DNA of 48,811 nt, taken from NCBI GenBank assembly GCA_003427395.1, contig BFEA01000232.1, forward strand, positions 1,353,310-1,402,120, given 5' to 3'. This document shows, in pieces, positions 10,720 through 21,012 of the stretch. How positions within the stretch are numbered: the first letter of the stretch is position 1; the number at the start of each line of letters is the position of its first letter. Position numbers and translations under genes: made by a program. This stretch comes from Chara braunii. Its lineage: Eukaryota; Streptophyta; Charophyceae; Charales; Characeae. Under the pieces are notes generated by a model. That model saw only the letters and a list, made by a program, of their open reading frames with translations, was not told the origin of the DNA and ran no database searches.

Positions 10720-11887
10720 TGTGGCATACTGCGTAGCCACACGGGCCTGCAGGGCCCGTCCCGCATTTCCAGCCTAAAAGTCTAGAAATAAGGGCTTACA
10801 AGCCCCTGTCGTTTCAGCCTGAAAGGCTGAAAAACGAGGGTCTGCAGGCCCTATGTCGTTTCAGCCTAAAACAAGGCTTTTCATCCCTGAGGCTTTTCAG
10901 CCTGAAACGGAGGGCCACTTTCGGGCCCTCATAAGATCGACCTACCCTAAGACTCAGGCAAAAAAACAGGGTTTCGGGAACAGGCTATTTCTGGCCTGTT
11001 CCCCACGACAGCCTCAAGCAGGAGCTGCAACGGCAGCCCCGGACTCCCTTCGGCATTGGCAAGAGCAGCCTCTTGGACTGCCTCGCCCTGCAGTCAGGAG
11101 GCACCTGAGTAGTACATAGGAAGTTCCTATGCACTTCACGGGTAGGTAGTTGGACAGTAGGCATGAGTAGTCTTCAGGATTCGGCCGCAGCACTCAGGAG
11201 GAGCGCTGCAGTAGTAGTTAGCGCTAGCAGTAGTCTTCAGCATTGGGCACTCATAGCTGCAGGAGTAGTCTTCAGCGCAGGGCGTTAGTAGCTGGTAGTG
11301 GTAGCGTTGGAGAGAGATGGCTGGCGGAGGCCAGCGGTACTTACCTGTGGCGCCATAGCTCCAGCTCCATCTTCGAGGTACCTGCATCAAGGCGCCATCT
11401 TCACAGGTTAGTACTGGACACAGAGAGAGAGAGAGTTCTTCTTCTTCCTCTTCTAAGTCCACTATCTCTTCTTCACCCTCTCACCACCTGACTTCTCATT
11501 ATCAACAGACTACTACCGAGAGAGAGAGAGTTGTGACTTGAGACTTGACGACATTGGATCCAGACTCGACATTGGGATTCAGACATTTTGACGAGGGACT
11601 ATTCGGGCCTTTATTGAAGACTTGGTGTCGACAACATTCCCATCTTCTCCTCTTCTTCGTTTAACCCCCCTCTTCTTCATCTGTGTATGGTTAAGGCTGG
11701 CGCAATCTTCCTGTGTGAGCGCCAGACCCCTTCACACCATGGAATGATGATGATGATGTATGTTCGGGGCTGCATTGCAATATTGATTGTTCGGATCATT
11801 GGTATCTAAGTCTTCCGCTACGGTATCTTGTACTTTGTGTTGAGAGGTCGGTTCTTGTTCTGGTCTGCACCGTTACAGTATGCAACA
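10720..11887 (+). repeat. G element 3' LTR
   Basis: It starts TGTGGCATACTG and ends CAGTATGCAACA, near-perfect 12-bp inverted ends. The full 1.17-kb sequence recurs in opposite orientation at 46360-47532 with only scattered differences. The first 200 bp (10740-10935) is a chain of palindromic segments built on 'gggcctgcagggccc' and 'tttcagcctgaaaggctgaaa'. An antisense splice-donor-like site is at 11339-11347 and a CCATAGC motif at 11353. It also holds GA-rich stretches (11420-11440 and 11518-11530) and an ATGATGATG run. Confidence 0.92.
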
Positions 11888-11892
11888 GCTGA
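11888..11892 (+). repeat. Target-site duplication of G (GCTGA)
   Basis: GCTGA follows the G 3' LTR. The reverse complement TCAGC follows the other G LTR at 47533-47537. The uninterrupted site is seen in the M 5' LTR near 29505 (gatgcgttgaggatg). Confidence 0.85.
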
Positions 11893-12416
11893 GGATGCCC
11901 CAGCTATGGCAGACTCAGACTGGGCCGGCTATGGCTGCTGTCAACGGCGAAGTCTCAGGATGCCGCCTGCAGACAGACACCGCCACCAACTTGCTTGGCT
12001 TCTCCCACGCTGCTTCGCGAGGAATGAACTGCCAAAAGTCCTGAACCGATGGCCTTAACCTATCTATAAACTACACTAGACCTAGACCGGACTGACTGAC
12101 CGACCGGTTCCGTTCCTGTTTCGGCCTCTCGGCCTCTACCGGACCCGGCTGTAGGCTATAGGACCTATAGGCCAGTTAGGGTCTGTCTGTCCTCGGGGTA
12201 GCCCGGGCCTGCTATTCGCAGTTAGGGTAGTAGTAGGAAATTCAGTTAGTGTTAGGGCTATATTTTCCCAAATTTGCAGATATGTCCCTCACGAATTTTC
12301 CTCACAGTTAGGTCTCTCGGTTAGCCCTCAGCCAAACAAAATTATGAATCTAACCCTACTGGTTAGTGTACACCCTCGCAGTCAATCTCGACAATAAGAA
12401 TCAGCAAGTCATTGCA
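11888..12416 (-). repeat. M element 3' LTR, U3-side part (split by G)
   Basis: On the minus strand this starts TGCAATGAC next to a polypurine tract and matches the M 5' LTR (29510-30044) at about 93-95%. The other half of this LTR lies at 47533-48079 in the opposite orientation. Together they give about 1071 bp, matching the 1079-bp 5' LTR. Confidence 0.9.
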
Positions 12417-12435
12417 AGCTTACCCTCCTCAGGAG
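12417..12435 (-). promoter_or_regulatory. M element polypurine tract
   Basis: The minus strand reads CTCCTGAGGAGGGTAAGCT directly before the LTR start TGCAATGAC. Confidence 0.65.
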
Positions 12436-12449
12436 CGAGGACCTCCGAG

Positions 12450-13730
12450 CTAGGGATGCAGGCGAGGTGAACGGCGAGGAAGGTTGCCCTTCTGAGCCGC
12501 TTCATATCGCAACACAATAGTCTTTGCTGTCTTGAGAAGTTCCCTTCTGTAGAACCATCTGCTCTCAGAAGGAGGCTGGAATGCGAACCTCACAAGATAC
12601 TGTCGACCGGGGCCTGTGCCCACTCGTCCTCAATCCTGTCCACATCATATCCCTTGCCAGGGATTGGTGGACCGAACTGAGGGGGCCGGTCAGGGAATGC
12701 ATCAGCTGGAGTAAATGGCAACAACTTAGATGCATGAAAGACCGGATAGGTGCGTAAATGCAGCGGGACGTCAATAACATACGACGGACCGAAGGGATCA
12801 GCGCCCACTGTATCTAGGACCTTCCATGGACCTAGGTAGCGTGGCAACAACTTGGGGGAAATATCTTCCTCCCTCGACAGCTCAGAACTGGCCACCCAGA
12901 CATGATCACCGGTGCGGATGGGGGAAGGTCGCCTGTGGCGATTAGCTTGTTCAATCATAGCCTTTTGGGCTTTGAACAAGTTCGCTCGTGCTCTTTCCAC
13001 ATCCAGACGATAACGTCTGGTGAACTCTGTTGTGCCTGGTGTCAGATCAGGCTTAGCCTTGTCGATGATGTCATCGAGAGGCTGTCGTGGTTCGCGTCCC
13101 CAGTGTAACCGGTAGGGACTGAACCCTGTCGAGGAGTGGACAGACATGTTATACATGAGTTGTGCCCTAGCCAAGTGAAGATCCCAGTCCTGCTGATCTG
13201 GAGAGATGACAGGACGCAGCAATTGGAATAAGACTTGGTTTATCACCTCAGCCTGACCATTGGCTTCAGGATGATGACCAAAAGTCATGTCCAATCGTGA
13301 GTGCAGGTAATCCTTACAATGGACTGCCACTCATCGCTGCAGAAGTGGGCGGTCCATGGTGTGTGACCCACCTCTCTGAAAAGGCTGCTCTCACAATCGG
13401 GGCCCTAGCTACCTCTGGCAAGGGGATGAACTCTGCGTATTTGGAGAACCTGTCCACGCAAACCATAACCTGACGCATGCCATGAGGGGTGGTCTTGCCT
13501 AGATCTGTGAAATCAATCGCCACATATTGGGTAGGACCATCAGGTATGGGTAAGGGTTTGAGCAGTCCCAAAGGAGGTCTACGCTGGACCTTATTCCTTT
13601 GGCAGAGCTCACAGGTGTCCACATAGCGCAACATATCACTCCGCATCTCCTGCTTCAGTTCAAAGTTAAACATGTCTATGAACTGAATGTACCGTGTCAA
13701 TTTGTCATTCAACTCTCCCTGGGACTTCAT
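12450..13730 (-). pseudogene. M element: damaged integrase and chromodomain
   Basis: Read on the minus strand: the end of RNase H (YIQFIDMFNFELKQ) joins directly to the integrase zinc-domain end (MRSDMLRYVDTCELCQRNK). Roughly 130-150 codons, including the conserved DALSR segment and the integrase histidines, are deleted. The core has AIDFTDLG, but the segment with the second catalytic Asp (normally SDRD.RF) is missing between VTHHGPP and the SDEWQSIV-like codons, with a frameshift. HHPEANGQAEV carries the Glu. GPY/F (TGDHVWV, KLLPRYLGPWKV, TYPVFHASKL) and a chromodomain (YDVDRIEDEW..., frameshift near 12600, YLVRFAFQPPSESRWFYRRELL...) follow. The first in-frame stop after the chromodomain is at 12450-12452. 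Confidence 0.87.
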
Positions 13731-15187
13731 CTACTGCAGGGTGGAGTGATCTGAAAAGATCTTGAAGTGCCTTCCCAGGAGAAAGTGCTTCTAATGTTTT
13801 AGGGCACAAACAAGAGCATATAGCTCTTTCTCGTAGGTAGAGTCTTGGAGCTTTTGAGTCTTGATCTTCTTACTCATAAACTCTATAGGCCGTAGACCAT
13901 TCCCATCATCCTGTTGAAGAACTGCCCCAATGCCATACTGACTGGCGTCAGTGGTCAGGATGAATGGCAAAGTGGGGTCAGGTAACTTCAGCACAGGCGC
14001 ACGAGTCAAGGCCTTCTTGAGTCGTGTGAAGGCCAACTGACAGGGAAGGGACTAAAGAAAGGGAGTATCTTTCTTTGTTAGGTTGGTCAGGGGTGCATCC
14101 ACTGCAGAAAAGTTCCTGACAAACTTTCTGTAGTATGAGGCTAGACCCATGAAGGACCTGACATCCCTCACTGTCTGTGGTTGGGGCCACTCCTGAATAG
14201 CAACAATCTTGGCTGCTTCAGGAGCCAGACCATCTCCAGAGATTACATGACCCAGATAGGTAACAGAGGGAACTCCAAAGAAGGACTTCTCTCTGTTGAT
14301 CTTATATTGGCTGTCACGTAACGACTGAAGGACAAGAGCCAAGTGCTTCGCATGTTCCCTGGCAGTCTTGCTGAATACCAGCATATCATCCAGGTAGACA
14401 ACCATAAACTTGTCCAGGTAAGGCCTGAAGATGCGGTGCATCTCTGTCTGGAAGGTGCCTGGGGCATTGCAAAGTCCAAATGGCATGACCAAGAACTCGT
14501 AAGTCCCATACCTGGTCTTGAAGGCTGTCTTGTAGACATCCTCCTCTGCCATCTCAATCTGGTGGTAGTCAGATTTGAGGTCGACTTTGCTGAACACTGT
14601 GCAGCCCTGCACCATATCCAGTAGGTCATCGATCCTAGAAAGTGGCTCTGTGCTTTTCCTAGTGATCTTGTTGAGACCCCTGTAGTCAATGCACATTCTG
14701 AACTCGCTGTTCCCTTGGGCACAAAGAGAACAGGTGCACCGAATTCAGAAGTGCTGGGTCTGATCCAGCCCTTGCTGGTCAGGGTCTCAAGCTGCTTTCT
14801 GAGCTCCTCAAGCTCAGCAGGGGACATCCTGTAGATGCAGCCCTTGGGAGCGACGGCTCCAGGCAGCAGCTCGATGTGATGCTTGGTTGGCCGGTTGGGT
14901 AACCCAAAGGGGTCCTGCATCAGATCAGCATACTGATCTACCACCTGTTGTATCTCAGGAGGACAGGAAATAGGGGGAGTATCTGTTTGCTTGACCAAAG
15001 CAATAAACAGACGCTCGTGGTGGTACTGGCGTGAGAGAGCATGGAACTCCCTCGCTCTCAGGCAGTAGCAAGATGTCTTAGGGTGGTGATCAGCAGCAAT
15101 CATGCATGGCTGATACACACCCTGGTTATTAGGTAGCTCAACCTTTGGGATCTTCCAGTCGATCCTTGGGTTGACTGCCTTCAACCA
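13731..15187 (-). pseudogene. M element: reverse transcriptase and RNase H
   Basis: The frame runs from the protease stop through a linker and a cluster of conserved RT blocks: GCIYRMSPAELEELRKQL, KGWIRPSTSEFGAPVLFVPKG, a frameshift near 14720, MCIDYRGLNKITRK, FSKVDLKSDYHQIE, MPFGLCNAPGTFQ, and VVYLDDMLVFSK with intact YLDD. A TAG at 14052-14054 replaces a Trp codon. RNase H follows (ILTTDASQYGIGAVLQQDDG, STYEKELYALVCALKH) with two further stops. M is minus-oriented, so reverse transcriptase precedes integrase going leftwards. Confidence 0.9.
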
Positions 15188-15712
15188 CTACATGGAGAAC
15201 ACCAAGTCAAAGGGCAGCTCAGGGAAAATGTAGAAGTTCAGACTGTGTCTGACTTCTCCAACACTATCGAAGGTCACAGGGATACCCTCGACCTTCTCCA
15301 TGATGCTGAGCATTGTAGAGTCGCCAATCCTCACCAGTAGCGGTTGCTGCAGCTGCTGAACTTTCATGCCCAGATACAACTTTTTAACTGCACTGGGAGA
15401 CATGAAGTTCCTGGTGGCCCCACAGTCCAATAGCCCAGTGATCCTGGTGCGGTTGATCAGGGGCCGAAGCATGATGAGATCAGATTTGCTTTCCTTCTGT
15501 TCCTTCAGATGAAGAAAGAAGGCAGCAAGGGCCTGAAGCTCATTTTGTTCCGGGTCTTGATCCGGGTCAGGATCCTCATAGCAGAAGGATGCTGCCCGCG
15601 CAGTCCCCAAACAATCTGACTCTGTCTCAACTGAAACAACTGCAGATTCACCTACCTGAGTAGATGAAGGTGCAACACTGGGGGGAACTGCAATCCCCAG
15701 GGTCTGTTTCAG
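15188..15712 (-). pseudogene. M element: aspartic protease
   Basis: The frame is -1 relative to gag and is entered at the AAAAAAC slip site. The catalytic region reads GLLDCGATRNFMS, with Cys in place of the usual Ser of DSGA, the same substitution as in G. The downstream segment (HSLNFYIFPELPFDLVFSM) is the usual flap-to-dimer portion and ends in a TAG where sense is expected before WLKAVNPRIDW. Residues 1-90 are a low-complexity linker. Confidence 0.85.
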
Positions 15713-15718
15713 TTTTTT
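15678..15718 (-). promoter_or_regulatory. M element: candidate programmed -1 frameshift signal (AAAAAAC + stem)
   Basis: On the minus strand, gag ends tcA AAA AAC TGA; the heptamer is 15718-15712. A -1 slip continues LKQTLGIA in the protease frame. After an 11-nt spacer, CTGGGG (15700-15695) pairs with CCCCAG (15683-15678) in a 6-bp stem. A AAA AAC is a canonical retroviral slip sequence. Confidence 0.75.
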
Positions 15719-17314
15719 GACTGACCCGGGCCTGGCATGCAAGGGCAGTCCTTCAGAAAGTGTTGTCCCTCACACCGCAGGCAGACCCCTCTCTCCTTTC
15801 TTCTTCTCCAGACTCCCTCCTGGATCTTGAGATCATGCCACGGGAGTGTGGAGGGATTGAGTGGGTCAGCTGGCATTCAGACATCTTTGGGCAGGTTAGG
15901 GCGCTGGGAAGAGGAAGGCCGACGTCCCTTTTCCTTCCCCTTGGCACTGGCTGAGGCTGTGGTGGGGGTGAACCTCTTCTGCTGCTGCAGAACTCCCAAA
16001 ACAGCTTGAGTTACGACTGCTGCAACATCTGTATCAGCAGCAGGTCCAGTCCCAGTTGAAGGTGCATCAGCCTGGGAATCTGAATCTGAACCTGATGCAG
16101 ATCCCGCATGAGTAAAGGTTGCCTTTCCCTTTCTGCCACCTCTAGGGAAGGCACCTTTCCTCCTGTCAAAGGATGGGGCCTGAACATGAAGCTTTGCCTC
16201 CATATCCAGGGCTGCACGACCAAAGGACCTCCAGTCGTTGTGCCCAGCGCTGTACAGGGCAACAACAAACTTCTCAGGCGCGGCCCTGCAGAAGTTGGTC
16301 AGTAAATCATCGGTTGACATGACCAACCCAGGGGTGGAGGTAAGTTGCTCGAATTCTGCAAACAAGGCCTGCAGGGTGCCGCTGTACCGCTGCTGCCCCA
16401 GGCGAGCAATCCTGTCAGCAGCCTTGCGGGCCCGCTCCTTGTCTGCAAATCGGTCCTCCAGGGCCTGCAGAAGTCTGTCCACCCCAAGCCCAAAAGCCCA
16501 GTACTTCATGGACTGTTGCAGACTGCTGGAGGTGGAGGTGGCCCACTTCAATGCAGGTCCCTCCAGCAGTCCCAGAACAGTGGCCACCCTGGTCTGTTCT
16601 GGACAGACAAAGCCCCTCAAGTAGGCTTTGGTCCCAGCAGCCCAGTCCCCAACATCGGTCTTGGGGTCATCGCCCCTGAACTTGTTGGGAGCAGGGATCT
16701 TGGGACCTCTGTTATCTCCTGCAGTAACGGCAGCATAGGTGGCTTTGCCTGAGGCTTGTTGGGAGTGGGATGGTGTCCGGGAAGAATGCACAGATCCAGG
16801 GGAAGATGAAGGAGGTGTAGAAGGAGGAGAAGGTTTGGGTTTGATCAGAGGGAGCTGAGGGGCAATTAGCTTGGCGGCTGACAACTGAGCAGTCAAGCTC
16901 TGAATAGCATCCAAAATCTTGGACTGCTGAGCTGCCAGGTCGTCAACCCGACGCTCCAAACGCTCAAAACGATCATCCCAGTTTGTGAACTGAGAACTGG
17001 TGATCTTGTGCTCCAGGATGATCATCTCTGCCAGGTGTTTAGTCACGTGTGCACAGCGGTCATCTGAGAGCACCTTGTCTAGCTGCTGCAACAGATATTC
17101 CCTTCTGGAATGCAGCCTCTAGCTCAGCTGCCTCCTGACGTTCCAACTCTGCCAGGCGGTCCTGTTGCCGCCGCAGCTGCTCTTGCGGCTCCTTCTTTTC
17201 TTGCTGAGTAGCAGTCAGAGGTGGAGGAGGAGGAATGGAGGTTGAAGGCTGTTGACCTTCCACCTTCATCACCACTTCCACCTGTGGCTGCTGCTGAGCC
17301 CCCTGGTCAGACAT
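15709..17314 (-). pseudogene. M element: gag
   Basis: The start is placed at MSDQGAQQ. An N-terminal Pro/Gln-rich and coiled-coil region (EKKEPQEQLRRQQDRLAELE) is followed by a frameshift near 17096. The capsid-type domain (KFRGDDPKTDVGDWAAGTKAYL... LGLLEGPALKWA...) and a basic linker follow. An in-frame TGA (15877-15879, probably CGA originally) precedes the nucleocapsid knuckle VCLRCEGQHFLKDC. That knuckle has CX2CX3HX4C spacing, one residue shorter than the canonical CX2CX4HX4C. Gag binds element RNA and forms the particle. The stop TGA abuts the slip heptamer. Confidence 0.88.
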
Positions 17315-17742
17315 TTTTCCTTTCAAAAATACAAAACCAAAAGATAAACAGCAACCCGAGTATGCAGCGAGATTCAGATTCCTTCAGACACCCTGGAATC
17401 TCTGCAAAACTCACACATTGGAACAGGTGGGTGTATAGGCAATCAGCGGTTTGGGTTGGAAGGGTGTCTCTGGAGTCAGGTGTCAGACAGACTGTAAGTC
17501 CAACAAAATCATTCACACGATTTCCTTTTACTGACCCTGCACCACACTGGAGTTGGTAGAGTCACTCCACTACTCTTCCAGGGACACACTAGATTTCCAG
17601 AGCCCACTAGAGAACAAGGGTAGTCAGTGGGAATGATAGAACATGGTTAGTACAGACAAGAGAGGTCAACCAAATCAAGCGATTCAGACAGACACCCTGT
17701 ATCCTGACTCANACTCCAATTTAGACCCTGATGACTCTGACG

Positions 17743-17799
17743 GCCATACCCTAGGGTATGGCGAAGTACAGTATTCACTGTATCCAGTGAAATACTGTA
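17743..17799. repeat. Paired palindromes in the M leader
   Basis: A 20-bp perfect palindrome is followed by ACAGTATTCACTG / CAGTGAAATACTGT arms around a 4-nt loop. In element RNA these would be two adjacent hairpins, possible dimerisation or packaging structures. Confidence 0.8.
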
Positions 17800-17928
17800 A
17801 ATCCAACTCTGCGATTCTGCAGTATTATCTATTTTTGGATTGCGTTTCACTGGGGACTGACATATTTGAATTCTGACGGACAGAATTAAAGTTATGACTG
17901 ACCCTAATTAGCACAGGCTATAAATAGA

Positions 17929-18196
17929 CTCAACGCTAAACTGTAATTCACAGTTTCACTACTTTTCTCATACAAAATTCACAATTTCAGCATCCCAGAA
18001 TAATCGCAATGCAGTAAAGCAGTCACGAAACAATTTTGGATCAGAAGGAGTCAACAGAGGATGAGAAATGAGCAGAGAGAGGTAGGGAAGAGATTGGCTA
18101 TGGCTGTCATGCAGTCTGCGATTTTCACATCCAGTCACTGACAGACAGATAGACCATTATAATTCACTAATCTAATCCTATCGGGATCGCTATGCA
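17929..18196. repeat. 268-bp direct duplication flanking F, left copy
   Basis: It is homologous to 28033-28300 with roughly 5-6% divergence, similar to the divergence between the F LTRs. Its right end coincides with the F 5' LTR junction. Confidence 0.9.
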
Positions 18197-19664
18197 GGTA
18201 ATGACTCGCCAAAACACAGACTGAGAACACTGCCGATTTCTGGGATTTGCCACTGGAATGAATGCCTTGCTGTGATTCCCGCATTCTGTTGTGTTTTCCA
18301 AGTCTGTGTGCGTGTGCGTGCCTGCCCGTTTGCATGCCTGTCTGAGTGCTTGTCGGTTGAGTGTGTGTGTGACCCATAAGGGTACTTGTTGGTTGCAAGG
18401 CCCCGCAAGGCCGATACTTACCTGTGGCCGTGACTTTGGGGGTTGCAGTGGAGGTAAACACTCAGGTAGCGGGGGGTAGGCCCACGACACTTAGAGCAGC
18501 TGGGGAAAAACACTCAAGTAGCAGGTAGGCCGAGCAGAAGAAGACAAAAAGTTGGCATTTTTAGAGGCCCAGTAGCGGTAGGCTAGAGGTAGGCCGGTAC
18601 CAGTCCAAGTAGCCCGGGTCTAGGGCCTGTCCGGACAATAACAGAGCCTAAAAAAGATGTTTCCCTCCGAAAGTGAGGAGGTACCGGTTGCTGGGAGGCC
18701 GCTNNNNNNNNNNNNNNNNNNNNNNNNNNNNNNNNNNNNNNNNNNNNNNNNNNNNNNNNNNNNNNNNNNNNNNNNNNNNNNNNNNNNNNNNNNNNNNNNN
18801 NNNNNNNNNNNNNNNNNNNNNNNNNNNNNNNNNNNNNNNNNNNNNNNNNNNNNNNNNNNNNNNNNNNNNNNNNNNNNNNNNNNNNNNNNNNNNNNNNNNN
18901 NNNNNNNNNNNNNNNNNNNNNNNNNNNNNNNNNNNNNNNNNNNNNNNNNNNNNNNNNNNNNNNNNNNNNNNNNNNNNNNNNNNNNNNNNNNNNNNNNNNN
19001 NNNNNNNNNNNNNNNNNNNNNNNNNNNNNNNNNNNNNNNNNNNNNNNNNNNNNNNNNNNNNNNNNNNNNNNNNNNNNNNNNNNNNNNNNNNNNNNNNNNN
19101 NNNNNNNNNNNNNNNNNNNNNNNNNNNNNNNNNNNNNNNNNNNNNNNNNNNNNNNNNNNNNNNNNNNNNNNNNNNNNNNNNNNNNNNNNNNNNNNNNNNN
19201 NNNNNNNNNNNNNNNNNNNNNNNNNNNNNNNNNNNNNNNNNNNNNNNNNNNNNNNNNNNNNNNNNNNNNNNNNNNNNNNNNNNNNNNNNNNNNNNNNNNN
19301 NNNNNNNNNNNNNNNNNNNNNNNNNNNNNNNNNNNNNNNNNNNNNNNNNNNNNNNNNNNNNNNNNNNNNNNNNNNNNNNNNNNNNNNNNNNNNNNNNNNN
19401 NNNNNNNNNNNNNNNNNNNNNNNNNNNNNNNNNNNNNNNNNNNNNNNNNNNNNNNNNNNNNNNNNNNNNNNNNNNNNNNNNNNNNNNNNNNNNNNNNNNN
19501 NNNNNNNNNNNNNNNNNNNNNNNNNNNNNNNNNNNNNNNNNNNNNNNNNNNNNNNNNNNNNNNNNNNNNNNNNNNNNNNNNNNNNNNNNNNNNNNNNNNN
19601 NNNNNNNNNNNNNNNNNNNNNNNNNNNNNNNNNNNNNNNNNNNNNNNNGACCAGGATCGTAACA
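18197..19664 (+). repeat. F element 5' LTR (interrupted by assembly gap)
   Basis: Positions 18199-18703 match 26659-27163 with about 4% differences, mostly transitions. The last 16 bases (gaccaggatcgtaaca) match the 3' LTR end. The first two bases are GG where the 3' LTR has TG, so the terminal TG is altered. Given the 1376-bp 3' LTR, the gap should be about 855 bp rather than the 945 N shown. An antisense splice-donor-like site is at 18416-18424. Confidence 0.9.
18704..19648. other. Assembly gap (945 N)
   Basis: This is a run of N inside the F 5' LTR. Nothing can be read here. The equivalent sequence is present in the F 3' LTR (27164-28016). Confidence 0.99.
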
Positions 19665-19666
19665 AT

Positions 19667-19682
19667 TGGTATCGGAGCGGAC
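19667..19682 (+). promoter_or_regulatory. F element primer-binding site
   Basis: TGGTATCGGAGCGGAC begins 2 nt after the LTR end and is identical over 16 nt to the G primer-binding site. It is related to the initiator-Met tRNA site of plant elements. Confidence 0.85.
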
Positions 19683-21012
19683 TTACTTGCTGGCGAGAGG
19701 TGTTAGTCACCCTAACCCTAATTCCGAATTAGGTTAGGGCTAACCTAATCTCGGATTAGGGTTGGGAAGTTAGGGTTAAGTGGGGCAGCGAGGTATGGGG
19801 ATGCTGCCCCCACCTGGTTAGGTCATGTAGGGTCGACATTGGACCGAACCAGGTTGCTTGAGTGAATGTGTGGGGTGGCGAGACACAAAGGAGGCTGATT
19901 GGAGTAAGCGAGAGGGAGTAGAGAGTGAAAGGTACTCGCACCTGGAATCTGGACTTCAGGAAGACATTGAGTGACTTTTGGACTTCCCCTCAAGAGGGAG
20001 ACTTGATCGGATGCTGCCATATCTGCATCGGATTGCTGGAAGTTGCTACTTTGGTCTTCGGTCATTGACGGGGGATCCGGCTTTGCAACAGGGGTGTAGG
20101 AAGGCCCTCTTAGTCATGCTAGGACACTTCGTGTAGTGGTAGCTAGGGGTCAGGAGGACTTATGAGAGAGGGGGGTGACTCGTTAATCATCTTTGGAGGC
20201 CGGGCCTCACAGGTAAGTGTCGTGTGACTTGGGTATGCCCACGGGTGGTTGCTTGGTGGTTCTTGGCCTGTTGGGGTTGTAACTGGGCTCTTTTCCTCTT
20301 CTCTGTAGTCTCGGTTGTGTGTGTTGAGCATGTGGATTGCTTTCTCACCTAATGGATGAATGGATGATGTATCTTGTTCTAAATGGCTTATCTTTCTACA
20401 ATGCATTGCCTTTTCACTTCTGAACGGTAGTAGGGGTAAGTTCTTGCTGAAAGTTGTCTTTTCCTTTTCAGTACGGTAGAGACAGTTTGGGACTGACTTG
20501 GTACCCCTGTCTCGTTAGACCTGGTCCACGACCTACTTGGGACCTTTTGGGACCAGTGGGACCAGGTCCGGTGGGACAGGACCTTTCGGGCCCAGATCTG
20601 TTGCCGCTAGTGCATTTGTTTGCTGTGCTGAATCTGGGGGACATACGGACATCAAGGGCATTCCTTTCAAGGGGATCTTGACTGGTCTTACCGCATGTGA
20701 TCACATACTGCCCCGCGTCGGACTCGGCGACCGTCTGCACCCCTCGAAATCTCCATTGCTGCAGTTAGTCTTCTTCGGCTGATTTATTGTCATACATGTC
20801 CCCTGTCAGGTTAGACAAGAGGGGATCTCCAACTGATCTGATCGGGCCCGTTCTATAAATCAGCCCTCTCTTCTGTTTTATTTATTTATCTATTTATTTA
20901 TTCTTTTCCGCTGCGTGCCACTCTCTGAGTCCAAATGAATCATCGCTCCGGCTAGGAGTTCTACCTTCTTCTCTGCGTGATTTTCTGTTTGTTTCTTTTA
21001 TCTGAACTATCT
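19683..21012 (+). mobile_element. F element 5' leader
   Basis: A 1.3-kb untranslated leader. Its first 80 bp (19702-19777) is a dense set of inverted repeats built on 'ccctaaccctaattc' and 'gaattaggttaggg', which can fold strongly. A sense splice-donor-like CAGGTAAGT occurs at 20210-20218 and an AT-rich TTTA-repeat run at 20876-20908. No credible coding frame is present before the gag start. Confidence 0.8.

Larger units (their letters stand above)
17315..18196 (-). mobile_element. M element 5' leader, gag-proximal part
   Basis: This is untranslated sequence between the M gag start and the insertion site of F. It contains a 20-bp perfect palindrome at 17743-17762 (GCCATACCCTAGGGTATGGC) and, 5 bp away, a near-perfect hairpin (17767-17799). 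One ambiguous base lies at 17711. The outer 268 bp are duplicated on the other side of F. Confidence 0.8.

Noticed and set aside
18583-19710. Long open frames across 18583-19710 on both strands
   Set aside because: They run through 945 N bases; the 'proteins' are mostly unknown residues and the locus is an LTR.
19702-19777. Interstitial telomere
   Set aside because: Only two CCCTAA units in a row; the rest are inverted-repeat variants.
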